From assembly GCF_000724545.1 (NCBI RefSeq), contig NZ_JHBV01000014.1, positions 233,561-297,560 of the forward strand: a stretch of 64,000 bases of DNA, read 5' to 3'. This DNA is from Aureispira sp. CCB-QB1 (GTDB lineage: Bacteria; Bacteroidota; Bacteroidia; Chitinophagales; Saprospiraceae). Shown piece after piece: positions 24,970 to 33,055 of this stretch. The position numbers and the translations under genes were made by a program. The notes beneath the pieces were generated by a model. That model made no database searches. It had not been told where the DNA came from and saw only the letters and a list, made by a program, of their open reading frames with translations. Each line of letters begins with the position of its first letter. Within the stretch, counting starts at the first letter, position 1.

Positions 24970-25368
24970 ATGCCATCTACACCAATAAATCAACTGCCAG
25001 TAATAGGCACAGTCACACTTGACGATGTTGTCATTGTAGAGCAGACAATAGGCTCAACAACGACCACCCACCAAGCAACCGTTCGCCAATTAGTGGGTGG
25101 TTTTTCCCCTGTTCCTACAATTACTAATTTGACATGGGATGCTCCCAGTGACGGTTTAACTATCCAAGGAGATAATTTGCTCCCCACAACATTAGTTCTA
25201 GTAAATGATATTCCTTACCGAGTAGAAAGTTTTGAGTATGGAGCTGCTCCTAATCCAAACAATAATGCCACTATATACTTGGAGATTGCCAGTAGCCTTC
25301 CTTCTGGAATACATACAGTCAAAGTGAAGAACTTTGTACACGAAGCTACAGATACCTTTACAATTTAG
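24970..25368 (+). CDS. Beta-rich phage protein of unknown function
   Basis: This 132-residue protein has an N-terminus (PSTPINQLPVIGTVTLDDVV) typical of short phage decoration or fibre peptides with ordered turns. Residues about 47-132 look like an immunoglobulin-like (IPT/TIG) beta domain: ITNLTWDAPSDGLTIQGDNL, LVNDIPYRVESFEY, IHTVKVKNFVHEATDTFTI. It has no signal peptide. It lies between the LysM-like and gpD-like genes and may be an external baseplate decoration. Confidence 0.5.
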   Translation: MPSTPINQLPVIGTVTLDDVVIVEQTIGSTTTTHQATVRQLVGGFSPVPTITNLTWDAPSDGLTIQGDNLLPTTLVLVNDIPYRVESFEYGAAPNPNNNATIYLEIASSLPSGIHTVKVKNFVHEATDTFTI

Positions 25369-25374
25369 TATCCA

Positions 25375-26340
25375 ATGAAGCAGCTTACCATTCAAATAAC
25401 AATTGGTCAATATACTTTCTATTCTGTAGACCGTATTAATATAGAAAGTTCGTGGAATTTCTTGGCTGATACAGCAACCATCTTTTTATCAAGAAGATTG
25501 CTGGCACAAGGAAGCCTAAGTAATACGGAAGCTCCTGACTTGAGTACAGTAATAAAGGTTGGAGATAAGGTACAAATAGACTTAGGGTATGACTTTGTAT
25601 TTGAAACGGAGTTTATTGGTTATGTAAAGTCAATTAGTCCCAATATTCCTGTAAAAATTGAATGTGAAGATGCCATGTGGTTACTAAAACAAAACCATTT
25701 TTCTAATGCTTGGAGAGCCGTTTCTTTAGAAGACTTACTGGGGTATATCGTTCCTTCAGATGTAGTATTTGAAACAACAGGAAACGCCAACCTTGGCAAG
25801 TTTAGAATAGACCAAGTGAGTGCTTTCGATATTTTAAAAAAAGTGCGAGAAGTTTATGGTCTAGTAAGTTATTTCAGAAGCGGTCGATTGATAGTTGGTT
25901 TTCCTTATCAAGAAGAAGCTAAAGAAATTAATCTGCACCTTCAGGAAAATATAGACGACTCTAAGACAAAACTATCTTTTAGAAGGTCGGATCAGGTTAA
26001 GCTCAAATTCAAAGCTATTTCAATACAAAATGATGGGACAAAGATAGAGGTTGAGTTGGGAGATCCAAAAGGAGAATTAAGGACAATCCATGTTCCTATT
26101 GGATTGAAAGAAAATGCAATTAGAACTGTAGCTGAAGAAAGGATGCAGCTTTATAGTTTCGATGGTTACGAAGGGACAATAACTACTTTTGGACAGCCCC
26201 ATGTTAGACATAGTGATAAGGTGAGAATTACAGACGATTTATACCCAGACAGAGAAGGCGTTTATCGAATTGATACAGTCAAGGTTCAGGTAGGAGCACA
26301 AGGCTATAGAAGAACTTTGACGCTCGGAAACAAAGTATAA
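25375..26340 (+). CDS. Baseplate hub protein (gpD / Mu gp44 type)
   Basis: This 321-residue protein has the pattern of phage late control gene D and Mu gp44 proteins, which form the hub ring above the spike. Features: the N-terminal strand pair (QLTIQITIGQYTFYSVDRIN), SSWNFLADTATIFLSRRL, the motif VGDKVQIDLGYDFVFETEFIG, and FDILKKVREVYGLVSYFRSG. Near the end lies the conserved barrel with HVRHSDKVRITDDLYPDREG. Length fits the family. The gene is 6 bp after its neighbour and precedes the spike gene, as in Mu. Confidence 0.75.
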   Translation: MKQLTIQITIGQYTFYSVDRINIESSWNFLADTATIFLSRRLLAQGSLSNTEAPDLSTVIKVGDKVQIDLGYDFVFETEFIGYVKSISPNIPVKIECEDAMWLLKQNHFSNAWRAVSLEDLLGYIVPSDVVFETTGNANLGKFRIDQVSAFDILKKVREVYGLVSYFRSGRLIVGFPYQEEAKEINLHLQENIDDSKTKLSFRRSDQVKLKFKAISIQNDGTKIEVELGDPKGELRTIHVPIGLKENAIRTVAEERMQLYSFDGYEGTITTFGQPHVRHSDKVRITDDLYPDREGVYRIDTVKVQVGAQGYRRTLTLGNKV

Positions 26341-26367
26341 TTTTTTTTAACCATACAATTAAACACA

Positions 26368-26724
26368 ATGAAAAAATTAGGAATTGAGAACATCATGTTT
26401 ATTATCTCTTTTGGGTTGTCATTTGGCAATGAACTTGATCAAGCTTTAGAAGATAAAAGCTTGAGCTTTGGAGAAGCATTAGGTTTTCTTGACAACTTGA
26501 ATGATATTGATGATGTCATTGAAGCTGTAAAAAGAGCTCCTGCTGAGTTCTTAGATTTGGATGCTCAAGAAAAAGAGCAAATTCAAGCAATGGTAAAAAA
26601 AGATTTTGACATAGCAAATGATATGGTAGAGGAAGCTATTGAAGAAAGCTTCGGTTTTGCTTTATCTACCTTTAGATATGTTATGAGAATGCGCAAAATC
26701 TTTGCTTCTAAAAACGCAGCTTAA
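26368..26724 (+). CDS. Small acidic helical phage protein of unknown function
   Basis: This 118-residue acidic helical protein has a hydrophobic N-terminal stretch (IENIMFIISFGLSFGNEL) that is too short and polar at the flanks to call as a transmembrane segment. I recognise no family. It sits between the hub and spike genes, so a tail-assembly chaperone or baseplate role is possible. Its stop is followed 1 bp later by the preferred spike start. Confidence 0.5.
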   Translation: MKKLGIENIMFIISFGLSFGNELDQALEDKSLSFGEALGFLDNLNDIDDVIEAVKRAPAEFLDLDAQEKEQIQAMVKKDFDIANDMVEEAIEESFGFALSTFRYVMRMRKIFASKNAA

Positions 26725-26725
26725 A

Positions 26726-27295
26726 ATGGTTGCAGCTGAATTAAGAAGAATGCTTGAGCAGTTCATTGATAAGAGAACTGTTCGAGCATTTCTTATAGAA
26801 GGTAAAGTAATAGAGATTGATAAGGAGAATAAAGTTTGTGATGTATTGCCATTAGATAGTCAAGCTCCTTTTCAGGATGTGCGTCTTTTACCTTTATCAG
26901 GATCAGGTGGTTTTGGTTTTACATTGTATCCCAAAAAGGATACTAATGTGACAATCTTGAAAAAGACCGATACAGAAGCTTTCTTAATCTCTTGTCAAGA
27001 GATTGAAAGTATGGAGTTGTTTGTTGGAGATCAATTTAAATTGGAGGTCAAAAACAATGGAGATTGTATTTTTAATGATGGCAGCAATGGTGGTTTAATC
27101 ATTGTTGACAAGCTCCAACAGCAAGTGGCAAAGAACAGCCAGTTATTACAAAAAATAATGACGGTTTTTAGTACTCCAGTTAATGAAGCAGGAAATGGTG
27201 CGCCTTCGGTTTTTCAGCAAGCATTAAATGCGGCTACTCAAGGAAGCCAAACAGCAGACCTATCAAATATTACAAACGATAAAATCAAGCACTAA
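26726..27295 (+). CDS. Baseplate spike protein (gp45 / gpV type)
   Basis: From the preferred start (ATG 26726) the protein is 189 residues. Residues about 15-100 form an OB-like domain: VRAFLIEGKVIEIDKENKVC, FQDVRLLPLSGSGGFGFTLY and TNVTILKKTDTEAFLISC. After a short beta segment (LFVGDQFKLEVKNNGDCIF) comes a helical C-terminus. Mu gp45 and P2 gpV use such a domain to build the membrane-piercing trimer. The open frame begins at 26702 inside the previous gene; the extra eight residues (MLLKTQLK) are less likely. The next gene overlaps by one base. Confidence 0.68.
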   Translation: MVAAELRRMLEQFIDKRTVRAFLIEGKVIEIDKENKVCDVLPLDSQAPFQDVRLLPLSGSGGFGFTLYPKKDTNVTILKKTDTEAFLISCQEIESMELFVGDQFKLEVKNNGDCIFNDGSNGGLIIVDKLQQQVAKNSQLLQKIMTVFSTPVNEAGNGAPSVFQQALNAATQGSQTADLSNITNDKIKH

Positions 27296-27609
27296 TGTCA
27301 TTTAGAGAATTTATTGCAGGAGACATACAGGTAGATGATAATTTTGACCTTCTGATTAAAGAGGGCGATTTTGTAGTCGCTCCGTCAGACGAGCATAATC
27401 AAACTCTAATTATCATTAGCTCAAAGGGAGCTTTTCGCTTTGCGCCAATGGTAGGAGTTAATATTTACTCTTATCTAAATTCTACAGGTCAAGTCGATGC
27501 AATTAAACGAGACATTCAGGAGCAGCTAACCTTGGACGGTTATCGAGTAGATTCTATTGAATTTGCTTCAGACAATAAAATTAAAATAAACGCCAAAAGA
27601 ATCCGATAG
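27295..27609 (+). CDS. Baseplate protein gp46 type (gp25-like / gpW)
   Basis: This 104-residue protein is in the gp46 slot of Mu-like phages and has a gp25/gpW-like pattern: DNFDLLIKEGDFVVAPSDEH, QTLIIISSKGAFRFAPMVGV, LNSTGQVDAIKRDIQEQL and a final DGYRVDSIEFASDNKI. In contractile systems this protein nucleates the sheath and wedge. It overlaps the spike stop by one base (TAATG) and lies 3 bp before the gpJ-like gene. Confidence 0.72.
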   Translation: MSFREFIAGDIQVDDNFDLLIKEGDFVVAPSDEHNQTLIIISSKGAFRFAPMVGVNIYSYLNSTGQVDAIKRDIQEQLTLDGYRVDSIEFASDNKIKINAKRIR

Positions 27610-27612
27610 ATC

Positions 27613-28500
27613 ATGGAAGAGGAAATCCTAAATATATATAAATCCGCTGAGTGGAAATATGAAGATTATAAGAAACTTGCTGTTGATTCTAAAGAAGATA
27701 TCAAAGCAATTCGAGCAGAGGTTTATAACGAATTAGACTCTGACCCCGATTTAGGATTGGTAAATGATCCGAGTAAGGCAGCTCTTTGGAATTTGTTTGC
27801 AGATATTTTTGCCTTTGTTGCATACATCTTGCACAAACTTTGGACAATTTATGAACAACGATTAAAAACAGCAGCTAAGGCTGTAATCCCACATACTCCT
27901 TACTGGTATGCCCTTCAAGCAAAGAAATTCCAATTGGGGGATAATTTGGACGCCACAAATGGCACAGTCGAATACCCCGTGATAGATGAGGCAAAACAGA
28001 TCATCACAGCTTCAGCTGTTAAAGAAAGTGGTGGTACTTTGATATTAAAAGTGGCTAAAGCAGGAACAGGAGGATTAGTGCCATTGACTAGTGCTGAATT
28101 ATTAGCCTTTAAAGGCTATGTTCGTAGCTTTAAGGATGCAGGTGTTAATACCTTAATTGTAAGCCAAAACCCCGACTTACTTAAACTTGAATTGAGTATT
28201 TATTACAATCCAATAATCCCCCTAGCAACCTTAAAAACAAACGTAGAAGCTGCGATTGTTAATTATGTCAATAATTTGCCTTTTGACGGCATATTTAGAC
28301 GTACAAAATTGGTGGATGCTATTCAAGCATTAGAGGGCATAGAAGACGTAAAAATAAACATCTGTGAAGCTAGTGTGAATTATACTAGCACTCCTAGTTT
28401 TACGACTATAGATGTTTTTTATGAATCGGTTGCAGGGTACATGAATATTGACCCTAACTACCCATTATCAACTGGACTAAATTTTATAGCAAATGTTTGA
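27613..28500 (+). CDS. Baseplate wedge protein (gp47 / gpJ type)
   Basis: The 295-residue protein has the order and features of baseplate J-like proteins: an N-terminal helical part with WNLFADIFAFVAYILHKLW, then beta-rich sequence with VEYPVIDEAKQIITASA and the J-like segment RSFKDAGVNTLIVSQ, and a C-terminal part with AAIVNYVNNLPFDGIFRRTK and IEDVKINICEASVN. This is the major wedge protein. It overlaps the next gene by 8 bp. Confidence 0.74.
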   Translation: MEEEILNIYKSAEWKYEDYKKLAVDSKEDIKAIRAEVYNELDSDPDLGLVNDPSKAALWNLFADIFAFVAYILHKLWTIYEQRLKTAAKAVIPHTPYWYALQAKKFQLGDNLDATNGTVEYPVIDEAKQIITASAVKESGGTLILKVAKAGTGGLVPLTSAELLAFKGYVRSFKDAGVNTLIVSQNPDLLKLELSIYYNPIIPLATLKTNVEAAIVNYVNNLPFDGIFRRTKLVDAIQALEGIEDVKINICEASVNYTSTPSFTTIDVFYESVAGYMNIDPNYPLSTGLNFIANV

Positions 28501-28987
28501 TTTTTCTTTTAGAAATACGATTAAAAGGTTGTTGTATCCTTTTTATAGAAAAACAAAGCACATTGCTGTTTTGATGACATTCTTAGTTTCCATAAGGAGG
28601 CTCAAAGATAATTTTATAGCTTTTAGAAACAAGACAGAATATGATATAAAATTTAATGCTCAAACCTTGTCTTTAGAAGCAAGATTGAATCAAGAATATA
28701 ACCTCTTAATGGGGACTATATATATTGAAACAGTATCGTCAACAGACAATGCTGTTTATACTTTTTGGTTATCAGAAAATCAGGCTCCTGTATATGTTGG
28801 TTGGCTATCAGAAATGACAATTAATCCAGTGTATACTTTTTGGTTATCTGAGCCTCCGCCAGCAGGAATAGGAATTGAATTTATTGTTTGGGTTCCTTCT
28901 ACACTCAACTTTGACCTTGAGCAGATGAAGGCTATAATTAATTTATATAAACTGGCTGGAAAGCGTTACGCAATAAAGCCGTATTAA
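28493..28987 (+). CDS. gp48-position baseplate protein with internal WLSE repeats
   Basis: This 164-residue protein takes the place of Mu gp48, after the gpJ-like gene. The N-terminus is basic and hydrophobic (RLLYPFYRKTKHIAVLMTFL). Residues about 84-130 contain repeats: VYTFWLSE, VYVGWLSE and VYTFWLSE. In the DNA the 17-mer TATACTTTTTGGTTATC occurs twice, 75 bp or 25 codons apart. The C-terminus (NLYKLAGKRYAIKPY) resembles the end of tail-fibre-connecting baseplate proteins. I assign a baseplate or fibre-adapter role by context. Confidence 0.5.
   Translation: MFDFSFRNTIKRLLYPFYRKTKHIAVLMTFLVSIRRLKDNFIAFRNKTEYDIKFNAQTLSLEARLNQEYNLLMGTIYIETVSSTDNAVYTFWLSENQAPVYVGWLSEMTINPVYTFWLSEPPPAGIGIEFIVWVPSTLNFDLEQMKAIINLYKLAGKRYAIKPY
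28757..28848 (+). repeat. Direct repeat of a 17-mer inside the gp48-position gene
   Basis: TATACTTTTTGGTTATC occurs at 28757-28773 and 28832-28848, 75 bp apart and in frame, encoding repeated YTFWLS. A third, diverged unit (WLSE) lies between them. Confidence 0.85.
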
Positions 28988-29000
28988 ACCAAACAACAGT

Positions 29001-29837
29001 ATGAAGAATCAAATCTTAAATATGGATTGTCTAGAAGGAATGGCACAAATTCCTGAAGGTTCTATCGATATGATTTCTGCTGACTTACCTTATGGTATGC
29101 TAAAAACAAGGCATACAACATGGGACATAAAAATCCCATTTCTCCCACTATGGGAACAGTACAAAAGAGTACTAAAGTTAAATGGTGTAATTGTTCTAAC
29201 TGGAGTACACCCTTTTACAAATGAAATTATTAATTCAATTCCCAAAGGTTATAAATACCGAGAATTGATTTGGTACAAGAGTAGTGGAAGTGGTTTTTTG
29301 AATGCAAAGAAAATGCATGTAAAACAACATGAAAATGTCCTTGTCATTTACAAAAAGACACCTTACTATGATCCTCAAAAATATCCGATCGAGGAGCGTT
29401 TTGTTTCAAAAGGAAAATCCAAGAAAAAGAACAATGCAAAAAATTGCAAAGCATTTGCTATTCGTGGTAAAGCTTCTGAAAACTATGTTTATAAAGATGA
29501 TGGTACTCGTTATCCTGATACCGTACTTGAATTTGGAGAGTCGGTGCTGCCAATCAAAAGTGTACATAGAAAAGGAATGCATCCAACAGAGAAACCTGTT
29601 GATTTAGTTGCTTATCTAATTCGTAGTTTTACCCAAAAAGGAGAAACCGTCCTAGACAATTGTATGGGAAGTGGAACGACAGCTGTGGCTGCCATATTGG
29701 AAGAGCGCAATTTCATTGGATTTGAAATGGATGTAGATTACTACAATATGGCAATGCAAAGAATTGTTGAAGCTAGGAATCAAATGGAGCAATGGCAAAC
29801 TGATGAAGTGAAGCCAGCAGGAAAAGGAAGTACTTAG
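29001..29837 (+). CDS. DNA methyltransferase (beta-class, N6-adenine or N4-cytosine)
   Basis: This 278-residue S-adenosylmethionine-dependent DNA methyltransferase has catalytic motif IV SADLPYG (DLPY, 28-31) near the N-terminus and the SAM-binding motif I as NCMGSGTTAVAA (223-227 core) near the C-terminus, the circular order of the beta class. The target-recognition part lies between, with GMHPTEKPVDL (about 193-203) before motif I. DLPY in place of DPPY is an allowed variant. As the last gene of the prophage, it may protect phage DNA from host restriction. No endonuclease partner is adjacent, so it is an orphan. Confidence 0.88.
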   Translation: MKNQILNMDCLEGMAQIPEGSIDMISADLPYGMLKTRHTTWDIKIPFLPLWEQYKRVLKLNGVIVLTGVHPFTNEIINSIPKGYKYRELIWYKSSGSGFLNAKKMHVKQHENVLVIYKKTPYYDPQKYPIEERFVSKGKSKKKNNAKNCKAFAIRGKASENYVYKDDGTRYPDTVLEFGESVLPIKSVHRKGMHPTEKPVDLVAYLIRSFTQKGETVLDNCMGSGTTAVAAILEERNFIGFEMDVDYYNMAMQRIVEARNQMEQWQTDEVKPAGKGST

Positions 29838-29842
29838 TATTG

Positions 29843-29872
29843 TTTGGAGAGTGCATTCATGTACTCTCCAAA
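29843..29872 (+). terminator. Hairpin after the last prophage gene
   Basis: TTTGGAGAGT (29843-29852) pairs perfectly with ACTCTCCAAA (29863-29872), with a 10-nt loop, 5 bp after the methyltransferase stop. The T-run after it is weak (TTCTATTC). A transcription terminator of the late operon is likely. Confidence 0.72.
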
Positions 29873-29907
29873 TTCTATTCAAATGTTGTTCAAAAGTGAA
29901 CTCTGTC

Positions 29908-30063
29908 AGCTTTGAATATATCTATTCTAAGCGTTTTTATATAAATTTGTTTACTAGAAGGACTTGATTTTTTAAGAAGCTTAATAACGTGTAGAAAAGC
30001 TTAAATATGAGGTAATTGTTAAAAAAGGCAACTTTTACTCTCAAAAAAAACGTTAACATTTGA
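29908..30063 (+). repeat. Right-end repeat, copy 1 (156 bp)
   Basis: This copy begins AGCTTTGAATATATCTATTC (29908-29927) and ends with the block TCAAAAAAAACGTTAACATT then TGA (30041-30063). It aligns without net gaps to copy 2 at an offset of 199 bp. Ends and a central AAATTTGYTTACT block are conserved; the parts between have diverged. It may be a transposase-binding unit of the phage right end. Confidence 0.75.
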
Positions 30064-30106
30064 CTTGTAAGTTTTAAACTGAATGCCAAGAAAATGACAC
30101 CCTGTG

Positions 30107-30262
30107 AGCTTTGAATATATCTACTCTAAGGGACTGTATTAAAATTTGCTTACTTAACGAAACTGATTTTTTTATTTATTCTTAGAATCTTATTAACTGC
30201 CAAATACGAGGGATTTCTAAAAAATGGCAACAAAAACAATCAAAAAAAACTTTAACATTTGA
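30107..30262 (+). repeat. Right-end repeat, copy 2 (156 bp)
   Basis: Second, diverged copy of the same unit. The first 24 bp match copy 1 except one transition (TCTACTC versus TCTATTC), AAATTTGCTTACT matches the central block, and the final 23 bp (30240-30262) match except one base. Direct orientation. Confidence 0.75.
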
Positions 30263-30267
30263 AGCTA

Positions 30268-30332
30268 AAAAACCGCCTAAAAAGTATACATTTGGTTATC
30301 AAAAAAAATATACAAATAGTTTTGCGGTTTTT
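30268..30332. other. Long AT-rich hairpin near the prophage boundary
   Basis: AAAAACCGC (30268-30276) pairs with GCGGTTTTT (30324-30332), with extra inner pairing ATTTG/CAAAT. T-runs on both strands would let it end transcription either way. It may be the phage edge or part of the host. Confidence 0.55.
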
Positions 30333-30479
30333 ATACTGAAGGTCTTTTTCTGAGTAACTGCAATTCCATGTTGAGCCATTGTATAAAACGTATTATGATG
30401 AACAATTGAAGTATTTGATGTTTTGATAATGATTTACATTACCAGTTTAGTTTGAGCGTACAGCTTGTAAAAACTAAAA

Positions 30480-30544
30480 GGTCAATTTGTTGAGAAAAAA
30501 AGAAGAAAGATCATTTAAGGTTCTTTTCGATCAACAAATTGACC
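30480..30544 (-). terminator. Hairpin downstream of the M48 peptidase gene
   Basis: GGTCAATTTGTTGA (30480-30493) pairs perfectly with TCAACAAATTGACC (30531-30544); inner bases also pair partly. On the minus strand it comes 39 bp after the peptidase stop and is followed by CTTTTAGTTTTT, consistent with an intrinsic terminator. Confidence 0.65.
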
Positions 30545-30583
30545 CACAACAAAAATTGGTTAAAGAGGTTCTATTTTATGATT

Positions 30584-32332
30584 CTATTTCACTTTTCCAT
30601 AAATAAGCCAACGGGTAACATTATTATCTGCATCCAGCAAGAAGATAAGCCCTGTTTTTTCATAAAAAACAAAGTTGTTTTGGCTTCCTCCAAGCATTCT
30701 AGTTGGCTTGCCGTACAGTTTTTTTATAGCATCCAAAGAAGAGCCAATTTTAATACCACGAGCCGTTTCACCTTCGTAATCAGGTTTTGTCATTAAAAAG
30801 CCCTCCAGTTCTTCTTTGGTACTCCAAGGACCGCTGTAAGTCGCTACTAGAGTTGCGTCAAAATCTTCTTCTTCAACGGTAACAACAACCGTTTCTGGAC
30901 GTTTTTCGTTTTGTTTTTTGATATCAATACTTTTGAAAGCATCTTTATCGTCAAACAAAACCTCTATTGCTTCTACGCCTACTTCTGCAATTGTTTCTTC
31001 TTCTCCCTCAATTTCTTCAGATATTTTTTTCTTAAACAACTTGGCAAACACATTGTTGGTAACAGCATCTAAGTTTGTCGTAGCAAGTAGAGCATTGCCA
31101 GATTCAGCCGCTTTAAACTCTTTTTTTGCATCTGCTTTCTGATTGGATAAGGCAAATGCAATGCCACGGGCAATATGCCCATTGCCAACCAATAGTTTAT
31201 TATCGTTGGTAGCGGCAAATTGAATGGCTTTATTAGCTAATCCAAGTGCCATTTCATATTCACCTAGTAGACAGTGTGCTAAGGCTGCATTAACATAAGC
31301 TGGTGCATACTGGTCGTCAATACGAAGGGCATCGTTAAACAAATCTAGGGCATCTTTTGCCAATCGCAATCGCTTATCTTCTTTGGATTCTCCTGCCCCT
31401 TTTGTTCCTGCATGACTCAATCTTGTGTCCAAGTCAAGCCCAAAGGGATAGACGAATTTCAATTCTTCAGGGCTATACATGCTCATTGCTTCTTGTGCCA
31501 ATGCGACTCCCGCATTGTTGTACATCTCTCGGCTAGGGAACGTAACAATAACATGGTCATAGCACATAGAAGCCTTTTCATAACGGCGTACCAAGTTGAG
31601 CAAATTAGCGGTATTAAAAACTGGAATTAGCTCTTCTAGCATTTCTTTAGAGTTGTTGTAAATAGCAATTCTATCTTGACGAGAAGGATAACCAAATGTC
31701 TCGTCAGGAATCTCTAAAGCATCGTACAGTTTATCAAAAAAGACTCCACCAACACCCAAAGTATTGTATCCGCTCATATAACCAAATATGCCACCAAAAT
31801 AGTCAGCTTCCGCTTCCATTCTAGCACGATCATCCGAGTCGTACATAGATTCTTTGACATTCTTTTTAATATCATTGTCAGGGTTGGCTTTTCCAAAAGC
31901 ATGAGCCCAGCCGTGATCTTTGTAAAAGTGGGCAATTTCGTGTGCCATTACTGTAGCAACAATATCCAATGAGTCGGCACCCAAGTCTGCCGCCAAATCA
32001 TAAATCCCTTCTCCAAAATTAATGGTATTATTACTAGGACTATAATAAGCATTATAATAAGGCTTTCCTTGATAATTATAAATAAAGTTAAATGTAGGAG
32101 CTTTGCGAGTATCTTTGACAGTTTTGCAAATTTTGTTGAAAATTTGCGCTGCTTCTCTTGCTTTTAACTTTTGATAATCAGATAGATCGGTTTCTAGTGG
32201 TTTGTAATTGTGCGGACTGATATTGCCTGCACTCAAGAAAATAGAAGGTAGTGCAAAGCATAAACCAATTTTTAACCATTTAGAAAAAGTGGTTTTTTCT
32301 TTGGTTGGAACTGTTTGGTAAAGGTGTTGCAT
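30584..32332 (-). CDS. M48-family zinc metallopeptidase with TPR repeats
   Basis: The 582-residue protein has an N-terminal hydrophobic segment (about residues 19-36, signal peptide or anchor) and then a peptidase domain with HEIAH (131-135) and the third-ligand helix MEAEADYFGG (E173, D177), the HExxH plus ExxxD pattern of M48 proteases. Residues about 325-430 are tetratricopeptide-like repeats (ALDLFNDALRIDDQYAPAYV, LAHCLLGEYEMALGLANKAI). An acidic linker and a small C-terminal beta domain (TARGIKIGSSLDAIKKLYGK) end it. Such proteins act in envelope protein quality control, similar to BepA/LoiP types. It stands alone, first gene right of the prophage. Confidence 0.82.
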   Translation of the reverse strand: MQHLYQTVPTKEKTTFSKWLKIGLCFALPSIFLSAGNISPHNYKPLETDLSDYQKLKAREAAQIFNKICKTVKDTRKAPTFNFIYNYQGKPYYNAYYSPSNNTINFGEGIYDLAADLGADSLDIVATVMAHEIAHFYKDHGWAHAFGKANPDNDIKKNVKESMYDSDDRARMEAEADYFGGIFGYMSGYNTLGVGGVFFDKLYDALEIPDETFGYPSRQDRIAIYNNSKEMLEELIPVFNTANLLNLVRRYEKASMCYDHVIVTFPSREMYNNAGVALAQEAMSMYSPEELKFVYPFGLDLDTRLSHAGTKGAGESKEDKRLRLAKDALDLFNDALRIDDQYAPAYVNAALAHCLLGEYEMALGLANKAIQFAATNDNKLLVGNGHIARGIAFALSNQKADAKKEFKAAESGNALLATTNLDAVTNNVFAKLFKKKISEEIEGEEETIAEVGVEAIEVLFDDKDAFKSIDIKKQNEKRPETVVVTVEEEDFDATLVATYSGPWSTKEELEGFLMTKPDYEGETARGIKIGSSLDAIKKLYGKPTRMLGGSQNNFVFYEKTGLIFLLDADNNVTRWLIYGKVK

Positions 32333-32488
32333 TAATTATAATTTTTAGTGGTTGAATGAGGATGCAAATGTCGTATCTATTGTCCTAATTAATATAGCAA
32401 AAACTATGCTTAAAAGAAACGCTGAGTAGTATTTTTTTCCCTTTTGACAGGAAAGTAGTAGAGTGGTTAAACTCATAAAAAAGAGCGT

Positions 32489-33055
32489 TTAAAGCAAGTG
32501 CGACTGAATTATACTTAACGCTTTTTCGGGCGCTTCTACTTGAACCATAACTAACTGCTGGTGCGGTTTCTGAGACCAATATTTGAATGTTTGAAAGGAG
32601 ACAGGTTGGATCGTAGATAAATAAATGTTGGCAGTATCATCCGATTGTTTGCTGCTATGTACTTTTTCTATATTGCTAAACGGAATAGACTCAATGTGGA
32701 TTTGATTATCTTTATACAAGATAAAAATGACACGTTTGTTGGTAATGATATATTGTGTGTGCTTTTTAGCTAGATCTAGTTTTTTGATTTTGATGGTTTG
32801 ATGGTATTTAATTAAACCAATCAAGCAAGGAATAGAAAATAAAAATAGGAGATCAAAGTTATCGTCATTGCTTACATTGTAAATGAGAACAAAGAAAAAG
32901 AAAGAGAATAGTATTTCGAAAAGACATCCTGAATTATAGTTTTCTAAGTATTTAAGCGGTTTGCCCATTTTTCCTTCCCACAAAACCGTTTCAACTGTTT
33001 TAATGGTTGAAAGGTAGTCGTGGATTAAAGCAGCGTCTTTGAATTTAAATTTCAT
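32489..33055 (-). CDS. Membrane PH-like domain protein (paralogue 2)
   Basis: This 188-residue protein has a short cytoplasmic N-terminus (DYLSTIKTVETVLWEGK), two hydrophobic membrane segments at about residues 45-85 (ILFSFFFFVLIYNV, LLFLFSIPCLIGL) and a beta-rich C-terminal domain with TQYIITNKRVIFILYKDNQI, the pattern of bacterial PH (bPH / YdbT-like) domains. It is clearly related to its upstream neighbour and overlaps it by 4 bp (ATGA). Function unknown; such domains are thought to act at membranes. Part of the lgt operon. Confidence 0.62.
   Translation of the reverse strand: MKFKFKDAALIHDYLSTIKTVETVLWEGKMGKPLKYLENYNSGCLFEILFSFFFFVLIYNVSNDDNFDLLFLFSIPCLIGLIKYHQTIKIKKLDLAKKHTQYIITNKRVIFILYKDNQIHIESIPFSNIEKVHSSKQSDDTANIYLSTIQPVSFQTFKYWSQKPHQQLVMVQVEAPEKALSIIQSHLL

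Larger units (their letters stand above)
29838..30583. other. Non-coding right end of the prophage and junction with host DNA
   Basis: No coding sequence is supported here. It holds, in order: the terminator hairpin, two diverged direct copies of a 156-bp unit (listed separately), a long hairpin with AAAAACCGC/GCGGTTTTT arms (30268-30276, 30324-30332), about 150 bp of AT-rich sequence, and the hairpin after the host peptidase gene (30480-30544). The prophage boundary probably lies between about 30,263 and 30,480. It cannot be fixed without the left end. Confidence 0.6.
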
